A stretch of DNA of 64,000 bases from Curtobacterium sp. VKM Ac-1395 (GCF_015350975.1 NZ_JADKRX010000003.1:124001-188000); one strand, 5' to 3'; shown: positions 34,812 through 44,941, counted from the first letter of the stretch. Numbers and translations are program-made. Notes: generated by a model not told the origin, from the letters alone.

Positions 34812-35792
34812 TCACCGCGCAGGTGACCTGTCCTCGGTGCGCGACGCGGTCCGGTACCGACCGGGCGGGAGCGAGCGTTCGCGACGGAAGGCCCGGTTGA
34901 AGGCGTAGACGGAGGTGTAGCCGACGTCGGCTGCGATCGCTTCGAGCGTGTCGTCGGTGTCGCGGAGTCGACGAGCCGCCAGGCTCATCCGCCACCGGGT
35001 GAGGTACTCCCCCGGCGTCGTGCCCGCGAACGTCGCGAAGCGGCGCGTCAGCGTCTGCTTCGACGTCGCGACCTCACGCGCCAGCGCCTCGGCTGTCCAG
35101 GGACGGCCCGGGGCCTCGTGGATCCTCGTGACGGCCCGCAGGAGGAGGGGATCGCGGAGGACCCCCCACCACGAAGGGTCAGCGTCCGGGGACGAGGCGA
35201 GCCAGGCGCGCAGGACCTCGACGAGGAGGACGTCGACGAGACGGTCGAGGACGAGGTCGGTGGCCAGACCGGAACGGGCGAGTTCTCGCCCGAGGAGTCG
35301 GACGATGGCCTCGAGGTCCGCGTCGAGCTGCTGCGCCCGGAAGTGGACGACGGGAGGGAGCAGCGCGAAGACCGGCGTGGAGCCAGCGGGGTCGTGCGAG
35401 TACGAGGCACCCAGGATCTGCGTCTGCGCGTCCCCGTCGCCGAGACGCAGGAGGTCACCGTGTCGGCGGGCGTCGTCGGCAGCCGCGACGTCGCACGAGT
35501 GGATGTCGGCGCCGGGTTCGCTGGAGAGTGAATGGGCGGCACCGGTCGCGAGGACGACGACGTCACCCGTCATCAGGAGCCGGGGGGCGTCGCCCTCGAC
35601 GGTCAGGTACGCGATGCCTGCCGTGACCGCGTACACGACGGCGTCGCGGTCACGGACCCACTCGACGCCCCAGTTGCCGGCCGCCGCGATAGCCGTCGGG
35701 CCGGTCCTCGGCGGAGCACTGACCACGCTCGACTGGCGTCTGGTGTTCGCGATCAACCTGCCGGTCTGCGTCGTCATGCTCGCGCTGCTCAC
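34812..35792 (-). CDS. AraC-family regulator with a chimeric N terminus
   Basis: The C-terminal AraC DNA-binding domain (about 230-326; two HTHs, VATSKQTLTRRFATFAGTTP and IAADVGYTSVYAFNRAFRR) and most of an N-terminal cupin-type domain (from about NWGVEWVRDRD, residue 40) are intact. The first 35-40 residues are antisense to an MFS gene and do not look native. The gene seems to have lost its own start when a deletion joined it head to head with the MFS remnant at about 35685. It may still be translated from ATG/GTG codons in the foreign part, but function is doubtful. Confidence 0.7.
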   Translation of the reverse strand: MSSASMTTQTGRLIANTRRQSSVVSAPPRTGPTAIAAAGNWGVEWVRDRDAVVYAVTAGIAYLTVEGDAPRLLMTGDVVVLATGAAHSLSSEPGADIHSCDVAAADDARRHGDLLRLGDGDAQTQILGASYSHDPAGSTPVFALLPPVVHFRAQQLDADLEAIVRLLGRELARSGLATDLVLDRLVDVLLVEVLRAWLASSPDADPSWWGVLRDPLLLRAVTRIHEAPGRPWTAEALAREVATSKQTLTRRFATFAGTTPGEYLTRWRMSLAARRLRDTDDTLEAIAADVGYTSVYAFNRAFRRERSLPPGRYRTASRTEDRSPAR

Positions 35793-36588
35793 TCGGGTGG
35801 CCCCGTCGCCGCGACGCCCCAGCCGGTTCGACCCCGTCGGTCAGGTCCTGGCGCTCGTCACGCTCGTGGGACTCGTCTTCGGGCTCATCGAGGGCGGCGC
35901 GAACGGGTTCGACGCCTTGTACGTCGTGACCGCGCTCGTCGTCGCGGCGGCGGCACTCGTCGGGTTCCTGGTCGTCCAGGCCCGAGGCCGCGCCCCGATG
36001 ATGCCGCTCGACCTGTTCCGCTCGAGCGGGATGCGGATCGCGCTCGGCGTCGGCTTCGCGTTCATGGTCGGCAACTTCGGCAGCGTGTTCGTCCTGAGCC
36101 TCTACCTGCAGCAGCACCTCGAACTGACGCCCCTGGCCGCCGGGCTGGTGTTCCTGCCCTCCGCAGCCTTCAGCATCGTCGGCAACGTCGTCAGCGGCAC
36201 GCTCGCGAACCGGTTCGGTGCTCGCGTCCCGGTCGTCGCCGGACTCCTGTCGATGGTGCTCGGTCTGGCCGTGATGGTCGTGCTCGCTCCGTCCGACTCG
36301 GTCGTCGCCGTCGCCGTGTGCACGATCCTGACCGGCGCGGGCGGGGCGGTGGCCATGCCGCCGGCGACCTCCGTCGTGCTCGCCGCCGTCCCGTCGGAAC
36401 GGGCCGGCACCGCGAGTGCGGTGTTCAACACCTTCCGCCAGGTCGGTGGCGCCGTCGCCATCGCCGTGTTCGGCGCGTTCCTCGCGGACCGGGCACACGT
36501 CGTCGCCGGCACCCAGCTCAGCTGCGTCGTCGCCGGTGCCGTCATCCTCGTGGCCGCGCTGGCGGCCACCCGGATCCGGACCAGATGA
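35680..36588 (+). pseudogene. 5'-truncated MFS (DHA2/EmrB-like) exporter gene
   Basis: About 300 codons remain, from the helix 5-6 region (VGPVLGGALTTLDWRLVFAINLP) to a normal C terminus; the first 130-150 residues, including motif A, are absent. A 14-helix drug exporter normally has about 450-500 residues. The break at about 35685 coincides with the truncated 5' end of the AraC gene, as expected if a deletion removed both starts of a divergent pair. Internal starts such as GTG 35743 or ATG 35776 exist, but the product would lack half the N-terminal bundle. Confidence 0.72.
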
Positions 36589-36634
36589 CGGACTGGAGGC
36601 TCCCGACCAGCAGGTGGGGAGCCTCCCGTCCGTC
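36587..36634. terminator. Palindromic terminator-like repeat, copy 7
   Basis: A 48-bp imperfect palindrome of the family, overlapping the MFS stop codon (36586-36588) and ending 13 nt before the stop of the convergent aldo-keto reductase gene. Its inner arm is altered (CTCCCGACC / GGTGGGGAG), keeping most pairs. Confidence 0.65.
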
Positions 36635-36646
36635 GTCGGATCGCGA

Positions 36647-38538
<1,892 letters not shown>

Positions 38539-38547
38539 GAGGCGACC

Positions 38548-38934
38548 CTACGAGTGCGTGTCGAGACGCGGGCGGATGCGGACGGTCGCCGAGGTCGGGC
38601 CGTCCTGCAGCATCGGCGGCAGGTACTGGCTGCCCGCGTACTTCGTCTCGTACGCGGCGTCGATGCGACTGTTCAGGTCCGGTCCGATCGCCTCGAACGT
38701 CACCTCGTGGTCGGCTCCGGCGACGGTGATCCTGCCGGCGCCCTGCTCGACGGCCGAGCGGTACCAGCGGGAGCGGCGTCCGTTGTACGCGCGGACGTAG
38801 AGGTCGCCGTCGACGACGACCGACCAGATCCAGGTCGGCGTGCCGTACGTCGTGCCGTCGGCTCGGAAGGGACTGACGTGGAGGTCGTCGCTGGCTGCGA
38901 TCGCGGCGATGGTGTCGGGGGTCCAGGTGGCCAT
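38548..38934 (-). CDS. DUF2255 family protein
   Basis: The 128-residue protein has the compact split-barrel look of DUF2255 (TWIWSVVVDGDLYVRAYNG, about 38-56; DLNSRIDAAYETKYAGS, about 90-106), a fold related to flavin/deazaflavin-binding oxidoreductases, though binding is not shown here. ATG 38934 is preferred over 38949 because AGGAGC lies 4 nt upstream. It is part of a six-gene co-directional run from the FAD monooxygenase to the aldo-keto reductase. Confidence 0.75.
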   Translation of the reverse strand: MATWTPDTIAAIAASDDLHVSPFRADGTTYGTPTWIWSVVVDGDLYVRAYNGRRSRWYRSAVEQGAGRITVAGADHEVTFEAIGPDLNSRIDAAYETKYAGSQYLPPMLQDGPTSATVRIRPRLDTHS

Positions 38935-38975
38935 GGTGCTCCTGTTCAAGCGGTCGGTGGGTCGGATCCCGTTCG

Positions 38976-39383
38976 TCAGTGGCCGGCGAGGTCCTCGTCG
39001 GCGACGTGCTCGAGCCAGGTCGTCGTGGTCGAGGGGTCGTCGGCGTTCTCGAGCATCGCGACGTGCTCCATGAAGGTGCCTTCGGCGGACGCGTGGAAGT
39101 GCTCCTCGCCGGGCGAGACGTGCACGGTGTCACCGGGGCGGGCGGTGATGACCGCGCCGTCACGGGTCCCGAAGCGGGCGACGCCCTGCGTGATGCGCAG
39201 GAACTGGCCGCGGGCGTGGGAGTGCCATGCGGTGCGAGCACCGGGAGCGAACTTGACGAGGGCGAGCGTCGCGCGCTGGTCGCCGTTCTGCGGGGCGGCG
39301 ATCAGGTCGACCCAGACATCGCCGGCGAACTGCTCCGGCGGGTTCTTGACGGTCGGTGTCTTCGGCAGGATCTCCTGCGACAT
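38976..39383 (-). CDS. Cupin-domain protein
   Basis: The 135-residue single cupin has metal-ligand motifs TAWHSHARGQFLRITQG (His53 and His55 region) and PGDTVHVSPGEEHFHAS. Cupins of this size next to carboxymuconolactone-decarboxylase-like genes occur in detoxification clusters. ATG 39383 has AAGGGA 6 nt upstream. It has its own TAGCGT -10 box (39454-39459) and a 7-7-7 palindrome at 39480-39500 over the -35 region, so it can be transcribed separately. Confidence 0.82.
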   Translation of the reverse strand: MSQEILPKTPTVKNPPEQFAGDVWVDLIAAPQNGDQRATLALVKFAPGARTAWHSHARGQFLRITQGVARFGTRDGAVITARPGDTVHVSPGEEHFHASAEGTFMEHVAMLENADDPSTTTTWLEHVADEDLAGH

Positions 39384-39479
39384 GGTGGTCCCTTCGGTTT
39401 CGGTGTCCAGGCGGCACCTGGGAGTTCGGATCGGGTGCGCCGCGCTGCCCCCCACGCTACGAGCGGGGGCAGCGCCGAG

Positions 39480-39500
39480 GGATGCCCTGACGGGGCAGCC
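39480..39500. promoter_or_regulatory. 7-7-7 palindrome upstream of the cupin gene
   Basis: GGATGCC, a 7-bp spacer containing CTGACGG, then GGCAGCC (one arm mismatch). It covers the -35 region of the cupin promoter. The same architecture, with CGTCA/TGACG in the spacer, occurs at 40341 and 43335. Confidence 0.55.
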
Positions 39501-39512
39501 CTCACCGCTGAC

Positions 39513-40277
39513 TCACTGGTCTTCTGCGGGCGCGGCGGCGTTCACCTGCGCGAGCCCGTTCAGGGTGCGCGGGTAGCCGACGTGCGGCAAGAGGACCGTG
39601 AGCACGTCGAGGAGCTGGGCACGGGTGTTGCCGACGTTGCGGTTCGCGGCGACGTGCCCCTTGACCTGGGCGACGGCACCGCCGAGTGCGACGAGGAGCG
39701 CGAACGTGATCAGTTCACGCTGCTGCAGGTCGAACCCGGTGCGCGTGTAGTGGTCGCCGAAGCAGTTGGCGGACAGGAACCGCTGGAACCGGAGTGCGTC
39801 GGCCGGAGCGTCGTCGTACATCCCGTCGACGGTCTCCGTCCCGACGATCTGACGCTGCACCGCGATCCCGAGGTCCGTACGGTCCTCCGGTGTCGTGGTC
39901 GACTGCCCGGGGAGGGGCAGCGCGACACCGCGTTCCGTGAGGACCTCGTTGGTGATGGCGATGAAGTCGACGACGCGGGCGGCCCCGACGTATGCGACGG
40001 CCTGGTAGGCGACCTCCTTCACCTGGACCGGGGTGACGCCGTTGTCGAGCGCGGCTCCGAGCAGGCTGCGGAACGGTTCGTGCGCGCCGACGGCGATCAT
40101 CGCTGCGAGCTGGTAGGTGAGGCGGTCGGGACGGCTCAGCGCGCTGTCGGAGAGCACCTCACCGAGCGCGAAGTCGGAGTGGTACGCCCAGAACTCCGGG
40201 TCGGTCTCGGCCAGCGAGGTGGTCAGGTCCGGGAACAGCGTCGCGAGTTCCTGCTGTGCGTCGTCATGGGTGGTCAT
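39513..40277 (-). CDS. Carboxymuconolactone-decarboxylase-like protein (double AhpD/CMD domain)
   Basis: The 254-residue protein has two CMD-type helical domains (about 35-110, with QLAAMIAVGAHEPFRSLLGAALDNGVTPVQVKEV, broken here as QLAAMIAVGAH and GVTPVQVKEV; and about 165-245, with RELITFALLVALGG). The C-x2-C of AhpD peroxidases is absent, so a decarboxylase or unknown role is likelier. ATG 40277 has AGGAG upstream. It lies 54 nt after the monooxygenase stop, with its own TAGCGT -10 and a perfect 7-7-7 palindrome. Confidence 0.8.
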   Translation of the reverse strand: MTTHDDAQQELATLFPDLTTSLAETDPEFWAYHSDFALGEVLSDSALSRPDRLTYQLAAMIAVGAHEPFRSLLGAALDNGVTPVQVKEVAYQAVAYVGAARVVDFIAITNEVLTERGVALPLPGQSTTTPEDRTDLGIAVQRQIVGTETVDGMYDDAPADALRFQRFLSANCFGDHYTRTGFDLQQRELITFALLVALGGAVAQVKGHVAANRNVGNTRAQLLDVLTVLLPHVGYPRTLNGLAQVNAAAPAEDQ

Positions 40278-40331
40278 CGAGGCTCCTGTCGTCCTGGGTG
40301 CAGCCGGTGCTCCGACTGCACCCGTTCGACG

Positions 40332-41627
40332 CTAGGAGCGGGTGTCCTGACGTGGGACACCCTGACAGGGAACCACTGTCGGGACCGCCGTTCCGTCGCC
40401 TTCGTAGCGCGGAAGCGCCCACGCTCCCCCTCGATCCGTCGTGGCTCGCGCCGCGATGCGTTCGGGGATGCGCAGAGCACAGGCGACGGCGAACGCCGCC
40501 TGGAGTGCAGCGACGGCGATCCTCGGTCGCGGGAACCCGAAGGCGAGCAGGCGGGGCTTCACGGCCGCCTGGATCTCGTCGACGAAGGGGCGGAGGGTCG
40601 AGTCGTACCGCGCGAGTGCGCCGTCCAGGTCATCCGGTGTGGCGTTGACCTCACCGGCGAGGACGTACGCACCGACGAGCCCGCCGGAGATGCCCATGCC
40701 GCTGTAGGGCGACGCGCAGTGTGCGGCATCGCCGAGCAGGACGACGCGGCCCGTCGACCAGGTGTCGGTGCGGACCTGCAGGACTTCCTGCGAGTAGAAG
40801 AACGGCGCTTCCGCCATGCCGTCGACGAACCGCTGCGTCTGCCATCCGGCATCCCGGAACCGGTCAGCCCAGAACCGCTGCTGGTCCTCGACCGGAGCAC
40901 GGTGGACCGCGGAGGCCTCGTCCGACGAGTCGCGGAGGATGAAGTACGCCTGCGTCTCGGTCGCGTTGTGACTCCGTCGCATGATCTGCCGTCCGCCTGG
41001 AGCCGCGTAGGTCTCGCGGACGTCACTGTCGGAAGCGACCCGCGGCACGAACCAGTAGGCCATGTGCAGCCCGGTCCGCCAGTACACGTCCGCGCCCTCG
41101 GGGAGGACGTCGCGACGGATCCGGGATCCCTGACCGTCAGCACCGACGAGCAGGTCGAACGTCTCGTCCGAGCCGTCCGAGAAGTGCGCGACGACCTCGT
41201 CCTGCGTCTGGTCGAACCCCTCGACGGTCAGCCCGAAGCGGTACTCGACGTCCTCCTTCGTGGCGTCGTGGAGGATGCGGACGAGGTCGCCGCGCATGAT
41301 CTCGTACTCCGAGGTGAGCGTCTGCTTCCCCTGACCGGAGGTGTTCGCCATGATCGCGCCGAGCCGTCGTCCCGACCGGCTCACGAATGCGACACCCGGC
41401 TCGGCGACGAGGTGCGCCCGGACCTCGTCCAACAGGCCCATCGCCGTGATCGCCTCGATGCCCTGCCCGCGCAGGTCCACCTGCGCACCCGTTGCCCGGA
41501 GGGCCGGGTACCGCTCCGCCACCGTGACGCGGTGACCGGCTCGTGCCAGCCAGAACGCGAGCGCCGGACCGGCGACTCCCCCACCGGCGACGAGCACTTT
41601 CAACGACTTCTCCTGCTTCGTGACCAT
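40332..41627 (-). CDS. FAD-dependent monooxygenase under tetO-type control (TetX-like class)
   Basis: The 431-residue class A flavin monooxygenase has GxGxxG (residues 15-20) for the FAD ADP moiety, the NADPH/FAD DG motif LLVGADGQGSR, and the GD motif VVLLGDAAHCASPYSGMG with GISGGLVGAYVL. This is the fold of TetX, which hydroxylates tetracyclines, but also of many aromatic hydroxylases. The divergent TetR and two tetO-like operators 16-60 nt upstream argue for a tetracycline-like substrate; that is an inference. GGGAGA precedes ATG 41627. Confidence 0.85.
   Translation of the reverse strand: MVTKQEKSLKVLVAGGGVAGPALAFWLARAGHRVTVAERYPALRATGAQVDLRGQGIEAITAMGLLDEVRAHLVAEPGVAFVSRSGRRLGAIMANTSGQGKQTLTSEYEIMRGDLVRILHDATKEDVEYRFGLTVEGFDQTQDEVVAHFSDGSDETFDLLVGADGQGSRIRRDVLPEGADVYWRTGLHMAYWFVPRVASDSDVRETYAAPGGRQIMRRSHNATETQAYFILRDSSDEASAVHRAPVEDQQRFWADRFRDAGWQTQRFVDGMAEAPFFYSQEVLQVRTDTWSTGRVVLLGDAAHCASPYSGMGISGGLVGAYVLAGEVNATPDDLDGALARYDSTLRPFVDEIQAAVKPRLLAFGFPRPRIAVAALQAAFAVACALRIPERIAARATTDRGGAWALPRYEGDGTAVPTVVPCQGVPRQDTRS
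40341..40361. promoter_or_regulatory. Perfect 7-7-7 palindrome upstream of the CMD gene
   Basis: GGTGTCC, spacer TGACGTG, GGACACC: both 7-bp arms pair exactly. It overlaps the -35 region of a promoter whose -10 is TAGCGT (minus strand, 40329-40334) and lies inside the end of the monooxygenase gene. Confidence 0.6.
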
Positions 41628-41643
41628 GGTGCATCTCCCGCTT

Positions 41644-41685
41644 TCCCTATCAGTGATAGTGGGAGTGTGCGCCTATCAGCGATAG
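41644..41685. promoter_or_regulatory. Pair of tetO-like operators
   Basis: Site 1 (core 41647-41659, CTATCAGTGATAG) matches Tn10 tetO2 (TCCCTATCAGTGATAGAGA) at 17 of 19 positions starting at 41644. Site 2 (core 41673-41685, CTATCAGCGATAG) differs only in the centre. Their centres are 26 bp apart, between the divergent TetR and monooxygenase genes, so both promoters should be covered. Confidence 0.88.
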
Positions 41686-41695
41686 TCTGTCAAGC

Positions 41696-42289
41696 ATGGC
41701 GAAGATCGATCGGGCTGTGGCAGTCCGGGAAGCACTGGCGTTGCTCGACGAGGTGGGCCTCGACGGCGTGAGCACCCGGGCGGTGGCGCGACGGCTCGGC
41801 GTGGAGCAGCCGTCCCTGTACTGGCACTTCAAGAACAAGCAGGAGCTGTTGGCCGCGATGGCCGCGGCCGCGCTCGAGCCGCAGGACGCGCTCCCGTTGC
41901 CGCAGACGGGCGACGACTGGAGGTCGTGGTTCCTGGAGAACTACCGGAGCTTCCGCAGCGCCCTCCTGGCGCATCGCGACGGGGCGCGCCTCCACGCTGG
42001 GTCGGTCCCTGACGGCGCGTCCCGGGAACGGCTCCTGCAGAAGTTCGCGTTCCTCGTCGACGCCGGTGTGCCCCAGTCACATGCGATCGCTGGGATGCTC
42101 GCGGCGAGCCGGTTCACCGTCGGGAGCGCGCTCGAGCAGCAGGCCGACCCGGACGCCGACGAGGCCGCGGCCCCGACACCAGGCGAGCACCTCGCCGTCC
42201 CCACGCACGAACAGGCCTTCGAGGCGGGCTTGCTGATGCTGCTGACCGGCCTCGAGAGCGGGAGCGGGAGCGGGAGGGATCAGAGGTGA
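41696..42289 (+). CDS. Tetracycline-repressor-type TetR protein
   Basis: The 197-residue protein aligns with Tn10 TetR from residue 1 without gaps through helix 3. DNA-contact positions are kept (Thr27, Arg28, Gln38, Pro39, Tyr42, His44, Lys48; Thr40 is Ser). Of the tetracycline-Mg pocket, Asn82, Phe86, His100, Pro105 and Glu147 are kept, while His64 is Asp, Arg104 is Val and Gln116 is Lys. It should repress itself and the divergent monooxygenase through the two tetO sites 10-50 nt upstream; inducer identity is inferred. ATG 41696; a palindromic terminator follows. Confidence 0.9.
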   Translation: MAKIDRAVAVREALALLDEVGLDGVSTRAVARRLGVEQPSLYWHFKNKQELLAAMAAAALEPQDALPLPQTGDDWRSWFLENYRSFRSALLAHRDGARLHAGSVPDGASRERLLQKFAFLVDAGVPQSHAIAGMLAASRFTVGSALEQQADPDADEAAAPTPGEHLAVPTHEQAFEAGLLMLLTGLESGSGSGRDQR

Positions 42290-42308
42290 CGTGTGGCGCT
42301 GTGGCCAT

Positions 42309-42356
42309 GACGGACTGGAGGCTCGGTGCCAGCTGGCACCGAGCCTCCAGTCCGTC
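42309..42356. terminator. Palindromic terminator-like repeat, copy 8 (perfect 48 bp)
   Basis: A perfect 48-bp palindrome centred between 42332 and 42333, 19 nt after the TetR stop and 46 nt before the stop of the convergent XRE gene. Core half GGACTGGAGGCTCGGTGCC. Confidence 0.75.
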
Positions 42357-42402
42357 CCGTGCCCCGGCAAGTCAGGTCAGCGCTCGAGGCGCCACCCCCT
42401 GA

Positions 42403-43302
42403 TCAGTGCGCAACGACCTCGTCGTCGTTCGCTGCCGGAGCGGCGTCGGACGTGCGACGGGTCGCTGCCCACGACTCCAGGAGTCGCAGCGCTTGCTCCG
42501 TCTCGGAGGCCGGTTCAGCGGTGTAGATGCAGAGGTTCAGCCGCCGGTCGATGCTGAGGTCGGCCGTCTCGTACGTGAGACTCAGATCGCCGACGGCTGG
42601 GTGGTGGAAGGTCTTGACGCCCTCGGCGTGGTTGCGCACGTCGTGTCGGCCCCATCGCGAGCGGAAGTCGTCGCTGACGGTGGACAGCTCCCCGACGAGG
42701 TCGTGCAGGTCTCGGTCATGCGGGTCGCGCCCGGCTTCCGTGCGCAGGATCGCGACGGCGACGTCGGCGGCGCCGTCCCAGTCCGGGTAGAACTGCTCGG
42801 CGCGAGCACGGTCGAGGAACGTGAACCTCGCGAAGTTCGGGAGCTCACCGACTCGTGGCTGTACCTCCGAGTAGAGCGCCCACCCCAGGCTGTTCGCGGC
42901 GACGAGGTCCATCCGACCGTTCCGGACGATCGTCGGCGCGTGGACGATCGCGTCGAGCGTCCGTTGCAGTCCCGGTCGCACCACGGCGATCCGCTGTCGA
43001 CGGGCCGGCCGTCGCGGGGTGGTCCCGGCAGCGCGAGCGAGGTTGAACAGGTGCTCGCGCTCGGCGTCGTCCAGCTGCAGTGCCCGGGCGATCGACGAGA
43101 GGACCGGTTCGGAGACGCCGACCAGGTCGCCGCGTTCGATGCGCGCGTAGTACTCCGAGCTCATGTCGGCAAGGAGCGCCACCTCAGACCGGCGCAGGCC
43201 GGGCACCCGGCGGTTCGGACCGCTCGGGAGTCCCACCAGGTCGGGCGTGACGCGGGCGCGCCGGGAGGAGAGGAACGCCGATGCCTCGTGCTTGCTGTCC
43301 AT
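42403..43302 (-). CDS. XRE-family regulator with MmyB-like ligand domain (paralog 2)
   Basis: The 299-residue protein has the same architecture as the paralog at 37633: XRE helix-turn-helix (GLRRSEVALLADMSSEYYARIERG split here as GLRRSEVALLADMS and SEYYARIERG, about 35-58) and an MmyB-like domain (PNFARFTFLDRARAEQFYPDW). ATG 43302 is 6 nt after TAGCGT (leaderless), and a 7-7-7 palindrome (43335-43355) covers its -35 region, which suggests autoregulation. It is divergent from an MFS exporter, its probable target. Confidence 0.88.
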   Translation of the reverse strand: MDSKHEASAFLSSRRARVTPDLVGLPSGPNRRVPGLRRSEVALLADMSSEYYARIERGDLVGVSEPVLSSIARALQLDDAEREHLFNLARAAGTTPRRPARRQRIAVVRPGLQRTLDAIVHAPTIVRNGRMDLVAANSLGWALYSEVQPRVGELPNFARFTFLDRARAEQFYPDWDGAADVAVAILRTEAGRDPHDRDLHDLVGELSTVSDDFRSRWGRHDVRNHAEGVKTFHHPAVGDLSLTYETADLSIDRRLNLCIYTAEPASETEQALRLLESWAATRRTSDAAPAANDDEVVAH

Positions 43303-43334
43303 GCCCTGACGCTACGTCAGCACACCCTCGTCTG

Positions 43335-43355
43335 GCGTGCCTCGTCAGGGCACGC
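43335..43355. promoter_or_regulatory. Perfect 7-7-7 palindrome between XRE and MFS genes
   Basis: GCGTGCC, spacer TCGTCAG, GGCACGC, arms fully complementary. It lies at the -35 of the leaderless XRE gene and 66 nt upstream of the MFS start, placed to regulate both. Confidence 0.6.
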
Positions 43356-43420
43356 TCCAGCGCTTCCGCGCCGTCCGCGCTCGGGGCATCGTTGCAGTCC
43401 AGCCACGAGGAAGGACCTGC

Positions 43421-44626
43421 ATGACCACCACCGGATCCGTCCCGGTCGCCGCACGACGGCCGGCTCCGGCAGACACCCGTTTCCCGTTGCCCGCACTGGT
43501 CGTCCTCGCGGCGACGGGGTTCGTCCTGATCGGAGCGGAGACGATGCCAGCAGGTCTGCTCCCGCAGATCGCGGACGGCCTGTCCACGTCCGAGGGAACC
43601 GTCGGTCTGCTCGTCAGTGCGTACGCACTCGGCACGGTGGTCGTGACGATCCCTGCCATCACCCTCACCCGAGGGATCGATCGCAAACCCCTCCTGCTCG
43701 CCGGTGTCGCGGCGCTGCTCGTCGCGAACACGATCACGGCGTTCTCCGACTCGGTGACGCTGTCGCTGATCACCCGGTTCCTCGCCGGTGCGTTCTCCGG
43801 AGTGCTGTGGGGCATGCTCGCCACCTACGGACGACGGATCAGCCCACCGGCATCGGCCGGCCGGTCGCTGGCGATCGTGTCGACGGGGGCGCCGGTCGGG
43901 ATCGCGTTCGGCACACCGCTCGGCTCCTGGCTCGGGACCACGTTCGACTGGCGGTGGTCGTTCGGCGGACTCAGCATCATCACCGCTGTGGTGTTCGCGC
44001 TCGTCGTGCTGCTCGTGCCGAACGTCCCCGGCCAGGCGGCGGAACAGCGGAAGCCCCTCCGGCAGGTCGTCCGCATCCCGGGCGTCGGGATGGTCCTCGC
44101 CGTGATCGCCGTGTGGATGCTCGGGCACAGCACCGCCTACACGTACATCGCGCCGTTCCTGCGGGCGGCGGGCCCAGGTGTGGGTGTGGACCTCGTCCTC
44201 GTCGTCTTCGGTCTCGCCTCGATCGCCGGCATCGCCGTCACCGGCGCGCTGCTGGACCGGTTTCCGCAGCTGCTCCTGCACGGCACGGTGCTCGTCTTCA
44301 CGGTCGCCGGCGTGCTGCTCCTGGTCGGCAACGGCTCCACGCTGCTCGTCGTCGTCGCCGTCGCTCTGTGGGGCATCGCGTTCGGCGGCGCCCCGGCGCA
44401 GCTGCAGTCCGCTCTGACGATCGCGGGCGGTGCTGACGCCGACGTCGCGAACTCGTTCCTCCCCGTCGCGTTCAACATCGCGATCTTCGGCGCCGGCATC
44501 CTCGGCGCCGGTGTCCTGGCTGCCGGCGGAGGCCTCGCGCCCATGGGGGTCATGGTGGTGCTCGGCCTGGCAGCGCTCGCGCTCACCGTCGTCGGTCGCC
44601 GCACCGCGTTCCGCCCGGCGTCCTGA
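43421..44626 (+). CDS. MFS exporter (DHA1/AraJ-type)
   Basis: The 401-residue transporter has twelve helices and starts with the DHA1-type phrase GFVLIGAETMPAGLLPQIADGL, followed by SVGLLVSAYALG-like helix 2 sequence and the loop RGIDRKPLL. It resembles sugar/purine/drug efflux proteins of the AraJ-PbuE group. ATG 43421 has GAGGAAGGA 5 nt upstream; the frame to 43337 lacks a better start. It is divergent from MmyB-type regulator 2 and presumably induced by that regulator's ligand. Confidence 0.87.
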   Translation: MTTTGSVPVAARRPAPADTRFPLPALVVLAATGFVLIGAETMPAGLLPQIADGLSTSEGTVGLLVSAYALGTVVVTIPAITLTRGIDRKPLLLAGVAALLVANTITAFSDSVTLSLITRFLAGAFSGVLWGMLATYGRRISPPASAGRSLAIVSTGAPVGIAFGTPLGSWLGTTFDWRWSFGGLSIITAVVFALVVLLVPNVPGQAAEQRKPLRQVVRIPGVGMVLAVIAVWMLGHSTAYTYIAPFLRAAGPGVGVDLVLVVFGLASIAGIAVTGALLDRFPQLLLHGTVLVFTVAGVLLLVGNGSTLLVVVAVALWGIAFGGAPAQLQSALTIAGGADADVANSFLPVAFNIAIFGAGILGAGVLAAGGGLAPMGVMVVLGLAALALTVVGRRTAFRPAS

Positions 44627-44649
44627 CCGCGCCGGCCCCGCCCCGCCGT

Positions 44650-44941
44650 GTTCGGCGAGCACGTCGTGGGATGTCAGCGACGTCCTGGTCACCCTGTCCG
44701 ACTCGGACTCCGAGACGTGGTGCGTGGACTGCTGGCGTGGGTGGGGGCGAGGGCTGCCGAGCGCGGAGCGGCCTCCGTGCGGCTCGACTGTGCGACGGAC
44801 AACCCCGACCTGCGGCGCTTCCACGAACAGCAGGGGTTCCGGCACGTCCGTGACGTGACGGTGACCTCGCTCGATGGCGGGCGGCAGCTCGCTTCCAGCC
44901 TGTACGAACGCGAGCTGGGCCTGGGACCCTGGGGAGCATGA
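44650..44941 (+). pseudogene. Remnant of a GNAT acetyltransferase gene
   Basis: A good GNAT C terminus is readable (RGLLAWVGARAAERGAASV, then RLDCATDNPDLRRFHEQQGF), but the acetyl-CoA motif A region is missing. Just upstream, in another frame, VLVTLSDSDSETW looks like the preceding strand of the same family, so an internal deletion of about 20-25 codons plus loss of the 5' end is likely. Its stop overlaps the ATG of the intact acetyltransferase gene at 44938. Confidence 0.6.
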
